The notes under the pieces were generated by a model. That model searched no databases, was not told where the DNA came from, and saw nothing but the letters and a program-made list of their open reading frames with translations. 19,417 nucleotides of DNA, taken from the NCBI GenBank assembly GCA_018400515.1, contig JAGYMR010000029.1:1-19417 (forward strand), read 5' to 3'. Shown piece by piece: positions 16,108 through 19,417 of this stretch (position 1 is its first letter; each line of letters begins with the position of its first letter). Source of the stretch: Tangfeifania sp. (lineage in GTDB: Bacteria > Bacteroidota > Bacteroidia > Bacteroidales > Prolixibacteraceae). Both the position numbers and the translations under genes were made by a program.

Positions 16108-18308
16108 TTTTCTCCCCGTGTAACCGAATGAATGCCCTTTACTTTTCTCATTTTATGGATCAGGAATTCCAGGTGATCCAGATTATAGACCAAAAGCTTA
16201 AGAATGCCCTCCATCTTCCCCTGGTCGGAGTGAATATTTATGGACCGCAACTGCGCGCCGGTATCTTTTGCAATGATGTGGGAAATCTCCGAGACAATAC
16301 CGGATTCATCCAACCCTGAAACATGCAGTGTGGTAATAAATGCGCCGGGACTATCAGTATCTTTCCAGCGGACCCTGACGATTCGGTAGGGAAACCGCGC
16401 TTTCAGCTGCGGGGCGTTGGGACAGCTGTTCCGGTGAATTTTTATGCCATCCCGGATGGAGACAAACCCGAAAACGGCATCGCCAAAAACGGGATTGCAG
16501 CAACGGGCAAGTTTGTAATTGATATTTTTCAGGTTGTTGTCAATGACCAGGTAATCATCGCCTCCGTCGAATGTCAAATCCTGAATGGTCTTTTTCGGAA
16601 GGAGATCCTCTATTTTCCGCCGGATGGATTCATCTTTCTCCTCTGCAGCTCCTCTTTCAGAAAAAATGGATTTTATCTCGAGCGGGTCGATCTTGCCATT
16701 GGCCAGCGCACCATAAAAATCCTGGGCCAGTTTAAAATCAAATTTTTTCTGGATCCTCCGCAGGGCTTCATCGTTCAAATCCAGTTTCCAGTTCTTAAAT
16801 TTCCGGAGCAGGATCTCGCGCCCCTGAGCGGCCTGTATTCGTTTCTCCTCATTCAGACTGGCTTTCACCCTGCTTTTGGCTTTGGTGGTGACCAGAAAAT
16901 CGAGCCAGTCCATTTTAGGTTTTTGATGATTGGAGGTATCCACCGCGACCGTATCGCCGTTTTTCAGTTGGTATTTCAGGGTCACCTTCCGGCCGTTCAC
17001 CATTCCTCCCACACATTTTTCGCCCAGATGGGAATGAATCTCATAGGCAAAATCGAGTAAAGTGGATCCCGCCGGCATCTTTTTCAAATCCCCTTTCGGG
17101 GTGAAAACAAAAGTCTCATCGCGGTAAATATCGGTGCTGAAATGATCAATAAAGTCCACCACATTCAGGGCGGGGTTTTCCAGGATTTCCCGGATCCCGG
17201 TAAGCCAGGAATTAATGCCATCACTCTCTTTCCCCCCTTTATACCGCCAGTGTGCGGCAAATCCCTTCTCCGCCACTTCATCCATCCGCCGGGTCCTGAT
17301 TTGCACCTCGACCCAGCGTCCCTGGGGGCCCATGACCGTGGTATGCAGCGATTCATATCCATTCGATTTGGGAATGGTGATCCAGTCCCGCATCCGTTCT
17401 GGATTGGCCTGGTACTGATCGGTAACGATCGAGTAAACCGTCCAGCAGTCATTTTTTTCATTTTCAGGTTTTGAGTCGAGAATGATGCGGATGGCAAACA
17501 GGTCCATCACCTCACCGAACGACACATTTTTCTTCTGCATCTTACTCCAGATGGAGTTAATGGATTTGGTCCGTGCCTTCATGGAGAACCGGAAATTCCG
17601 GTCGGCAAGTTTTTTTTCCAGCGGCTTGACAAACGCAGCAACAAAACCTTCCCGCTCGCGCTCCGTCTCCTTCAGCCGGTCCACCACATATTGATACCCC
17701 CGGGGATCCTGGTACTTCAGACATAAATCAAGCAATTCAGAATTGATGGAATAGAGTCCAAGCCGGTGAGCCAACGGAGCATAAAGATGGGATGTCTCAT
17801 TAGCCAGCGGCTCCCTGGATGCCGGATCGTACCGGTCCAGTTGGCGCATGACCTGCAACCGGTCGGCTGTTTTTATCAAAATTACCCTTACATCGCCGGC
17901 AAGGGCCAGCAAAAGTTTCCGGAAATTTTCGGCATGAAGATCAACCGTATCAGTGCCCAGGGCGTTAATTTTGGCCATCCCTTCGAGAATGGAATAAACC
18001 GCCCCTCCAAACCGGGATTCAATTGCCTCCCGGTCTACACTTTTTTCAAGTCCGGCATACATCACATTATGCAACAGGGCTGTGATTACAGAGTCCGGTT
18101 CCAGGCCGATCTCAACAGCCGTAATGGTGGCAACATCGAGCGAGTGGTTCAGGATAAATTCCCCGGTTTTGAACTGCTGGTCGCCAATCACCGACTGAGT
18201 GAAGCGGAAAGCCTCATCCAGCCGTTCCAGGGCAGGATCATCCCATGTCATCCGGCAAAAATCCCTTAAATGTTCATACCTTGTATATACTTGTTCTTTC
18301 AGCTCCAT
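16104..18308 (-). CDS. relA: RelA/SpoT homologue: (p)ppGpp synthetase with a degenerate hydrolase domain
   Basis: This long RSH protein (734 residues) makes the alarmone (p)ppGpp from ATP and GDP/GTP. Domains in order: HD-like domain (about 25-200), synthetase (240-355), TGS (398-456), a conserved cysteine region (KLARCCNPVFGDAVFGFVS) and a C-terminal ACT domain ending at 734. Synthetase residues are intact: Arg246/Lys248 (RTKSINSIWSKM), Asp269 (DLFAIRI), Tyr318 (NGYESLHT), Glu334 (VEVQIRT). The loop ERMRDWITIPK is the RxKD-like rather than the EFDD type of E. coli RelA. The hydrolase domain keeps His55 (HSLDVA) and His80, but the HD motif is HN (Asn81), the following ED is Tyr84-Ala85, and ADRLHNMR is ADRLQVMR (Val153). 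It is therefore very likely a synthetase-only enzyme. First gene of a two-gene unit with the glycerate kinase. Confidence 0.93.
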   Translation of the reverse strand: MELKEQVYTRYEHLRDFCRMTWDDPALERLDEAFRFTQSVIGDQQFKTGEFILNHSLDVATITAVEIGLEPDSVITALLHNVMYAGLEKSVDREAIESRFGGAVYSILEGMAKINALGTDTVDLHAENFRKLLLALAGDVRVILIKTADRLQVMRQLDRYDPASREPLANETSHLYAPLAHRLGLYSINSELLDLCLKYQDPRGYQYVVDRLKETEREREGFVAAFVKPLEKKLADRNFRFSMKARTKSINSIWSKMQKKNVSFGEVMDLFAIRIILDSKPENEKNDCWTVYSIVTDQYQANPERMRDWITIPKSNGYESLHTTVMGPQGRWVEVQIRTRRMDEVAEKGFAAHWRYKGGKESDGINSWLTGIREILENPALNVVDFIDHFSTDIYRDETFVFTPKGDLKKMPAGSTLLDFAYEIHSHLGEKCVGGMVNGRKVTLKYQLKNGDTVAVDTSNHQKPKMDWLDFLVTTKAKSRVKASLNEEKRIQAAQGREILLRKFKNWKLDLNDEALRRIQKKFDFKLAQDFYGALANGKIDPLEIKSIFSERGAAEEKDESIRRKIEDLLPKKTIQDLTFDGGDDYLVIDNNLKNINYKLARCCNPVFGDAVFGFVSIRDGIKIHRNSCPNAPQLKARFPYRIVRVRWKDTDSPGAFITTLHVSGLDESGIVSEISHIIAKDTGAQLRSINIHSDQGKMEGILKLLVYNLDHLEFLIHKMRKVKGIHSVTRGEK

Positions 18309-18405
18309 CTTCTATTCCATTCAGCTATGGTGTTCCTTTACAGGAATAAACTTACTTAAAAAATAGAGGAATTCCGAAAAATTCATTCCGGTTTAACTTT
18401 TTTTC

Positions 18406-18433
18406 AAAAAAAAAGGCTGCGTCCGGCAGCCTT
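18406..18433 (-). terminator. Intrinsic terminator of the ferritin gene
   Basis: A perfect 8-bp stem AAGGCTGC / GCAGCCTT (18413-18420 and 18426-18433, loop GTCCG) is followed, on the minus strand, by a U-run (plus-strand A at 18406-18414). It lies 23 bases after the ferritin stop and upstream of the relA gene start, so it separates the two units. Confidence 0.9.
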
Positions 18434-18456
18434 CTGAAACATCGTTTTCGAACATC

Positions 18457-18969
18457 CTATTCTTCGGCTGTCTCATCTACAAAGGTCCGCCTGCGCAGTT
18501 CGCGGTCAAGCATTAACAGCCCGTTGCCTTTTCCACTGATCAGCTTCAGATCATCGAGAATTTCACTCACATTAGCCTCCTCTTCCACCTGCTCATCAAC
18601 ATACCATTTCAGAAAACTCTGGGTGGCATGATCCTTCTCTTCAATGGCAATGTCCACCAAATGGTTGATCAGACTGGTCACATGCTGCTCATGCGCCAGG
18701 GATTTCTCCATAATCTCTGTCACACTCTCAAACTCAACAGGCATCGGATCGATCCCTTTCAGTTCCACTTTACCCCCGCGCTCATTGACATATTTAAAAA
18801 ATTTGTTGGCGTGGGTCAGCTCTTCCTGGTACTGCACATACATCCAATTGGCAAAACCCGGAAGTCCCTCGTTTTCAAGCCAGGCGGACATCGAAAGATA
18901 GAGAAATGCAGAATACTGCTCAGCATTGATCTGCTCATTAATTGCTTTTAACACTTTCTCTTTTAGCAT
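18457..18969 (-). CDS. ftnA: Bacterial non-haem ferritin
   Basis: A 170-residue ferritin that oxidises Fe(II) and stores the mineral inside a 24-subunit shell in the cytoplasm. The ferroxidase residues are visible: Glu17 (NAEQYSAF), Glu50 and His53 (QEELTHANKF), Glu94 (AHEQHV) and Gln127 (DEQVEEE). Glu49, Glu126 and Glu130 could form the third iron site known from E. coli FtnA. The four-helix pattern and the SAFLYLSMSAWLE first helix are typical of the FtnA/Ftn family rather than bacterioferritin; no haem-binding Met context is evident. It is monocistronic with its own terminator. A promoter-like element lies at 18999-18992 (minus); I see no obvious Fur box. Confidence 0.96.
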   Translation of the reverse strand: MLKEKVLKAINEQINAEQYSAFLYLSMSAWLENEGLPGFANWMYVQYQEELTHANKFFKYVNERGGKVELKGIDPMPVEFESVTEIMEKSLAHEQHVTSLINHLVDIAIEEKDHATQSFLKWYVDEQVEEEANVSEILDDLKLISGKGNGLLMLDRELRRRTFVDETAEE

Positions 18970-18991
18970 AATCTTCGGTTTTAATTTTTTA

Positions 18992-18999
18992 TAAAGGTA
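18992..18999 (-). promoter_or_regulatory. Possible ferritin promoter, -7 element
   Basis: On the minus strand this reads TACCTTTA, one base off TAnnTTTG, 23 bases before the ferritin ATG. A TTTG lies 23 bases further upstream (CCTTTGATG at about 19023-19031) at an acceptable -33 distance. The match is imperfect. Confidence 0.4.
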
Positions 19000-19195
19000 T
19001 AAAAATACTTCAAATCCATTTCATCAAAGGACGGACAGGCCATTTTGCAGAATCGTTTAAAAACAACCCCCTCCGGCCGGTTTTCCCGGGAGTGACCGCT
19101 CTTTCTTATATAGCAATTAACTTAACAAATAGTTCACAAAAGCAGTGGAACAAGGAGAAAAGATATTCGAAAACCAAAGGGGAGGATCATTTTTT

Positions 19196-19203
19196 TATAT
19201 TTG
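19196..19203 (+). promoter_or_regulatory. Promoter -7 element of the CoA-transferase gene
   Basis: TATATTTG is an exact and very typical TAnnTTTG element, placed 40 bases before ATG 19244 and preceded by a T-run. It would give a leader of about 33 bases. The rest of the 274-base gap from 18970 holds only the ferritin promoter region; no gene is seen. Confidence 0.6.
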
Positions 19204-19243
19204 CGCCCTTAATTCAAAACCCGATTTTATAACCGGAAATAGC

Positions 19244-19417
19244 ATGAAGAACATTAAATTTATCACTGCCCGGGAAGCTGTAAAAGTCATTAAATCGAAC
19301 GACAGGGTACACCTTCACAGTGTAGCGGTGACCCCGCACCCGCTTATTGAAGCCATGTGTGAACGCGGGCGCAACAGGGAGTTCAGAAACGTACGAATTC
19401 AGCACATCCACACTGAG
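19244..19417 (+). CDS. Acetyl-CoA hydrolase/transferase family protein, N-terminal 58 residues only
   Basis: The frame from ATG 19244 stays open to the window edge and encodes MKNIKFITAREAVKVIKSND followed by RVHLHSVAVTPHPLIEAM and RNVRIQHIHTE. This matches the first beta-alpha-beta unit of the acetyl-CoA hydrolase/transferase family (Cat1, 4-hydroxybutyrate CoA-transferase, succinyl-CoA:acetate CoA-transferase): an AxEAVxxIKSxDRV start, a loop ending in TPxxLIEA, and a VxIxHxHTE strand. Such enzymes move CoA between acetyl-CoA and carboxylates. The catalytic glutamate lies far beyond the window, so which reaction it performs cannot be judged. The gene has its own TAnnTTTG promoter and is divergent from the ferritin gene. 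Confidence 0.82.
   Translation, partial: MKNIKFITAREAVKVIKSNDRVHLHSVAVTPHPLIEAMCERGRNREFRNVRIQHIHTE

Noticed and set aside
16323..17060. 245-codon open frame on the plus strand
   Set aside because: Antisense to the TGS and C-terminal region of relA; no motif.
18333..18346. Inverted repeat TTCCT-ttac-AGGAA in the relA upstream region
   Set aside because: Arms of only 5 bp; expected by chance in a window of this size, and nothing else supports an operator.
19214..19411. 65-codon minus-strand frame at the window end
   Set aside because: Antisense to the start of the CoA-transferase gene, which has a family-typical N-terminus and its own promoter.
1..19417. CRISPR arrays, tRNA/rRNA genes, insertion sequences, defence genes
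   Set aside because: No regularly spaced repeats, cloverleaf sequences, transposase motifs or recognisable defence domains were seen on either strand.

Overview
The window looks like chromosomal DNA of a Bacteroidota bacterium of moderate GC content, probably class Bacteroidia. Several genes are preceded by the Bacteroidota -7 promoter element TAnnTTTG (4999, 8880 on the minus strand, 8928, 14723 on the minus strand, 19196). Most starts lack a clear Shine-Dalgarno sequence. The gene set (2-oxoglutarate dehydrogenase E1/E2, serine hydroxymethyltransferase, a RelA/SpoT protein, ferritin, a secreted TPR protein) is ordinary core and household content. I see no tRNA, rRNA, CRISPR array, transposase, phage gene or toxin-antitoxin module.

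Layout. 1-219 is a very AT-rich leader (about 22% GC) whose reading frame runs without interruption into a GC-rich metallophosphoesterase gene. 1481-3472 is a CocE/NonD-type alpha/beta hydrolase, followed by a long imperfect palindrome. 3623-6543 carries three plus-strand genes: an ATP-grasp enzyme of unknown substrate, then an overlapping pair of a YqaB-like HAD sugar phosphatase and an AEC-family permease. 6602-7357 is a convergent TauE/SafE-family permease. glyA (minus) and a small membrane-protein gene (plus) diverge from a short shared promoter region near 8873-8935. sucA-sucB (minus) form a two-gene operon joined by an ATGA overlap. A secreted TPR protein follows, with its own promoter and a strong terminator. 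Upstream of that, a relA-type gene and a glycerate kinase gene overlap by ATGA. A ferritin gene with its own terminator comes next. The window ends inside the start of an acetyl-CoA hydrolase/transferase gene.

How the genes connect. sucAB supplies two of the three subunits of the 2-oxoglutarate dehydrogenase complex; E3 must be elsewhere. glyA and the glycerate kinase both touch serine/glycerate metabolism but are not adjacent. The glycerate kinase is instead translationally linked to the (p)ppGpp synthetase gene.

Two observations stand out. First, the sharp composition break at about 219/220 makes an in-frame chimera of two unrelated proteins, either a real recombination junction or an assembly artefact. 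Second, the RelA/SpoT protein has lost the catalytic residues of its HD hydrolase domain (HD to HN, ED to YA, and the conserved Asn to Val) while keeping its synthetase residues. I did not find convincing evidence of a wholly new multi-gene system. All family assignments come from reading motifs by eye, with no database search.
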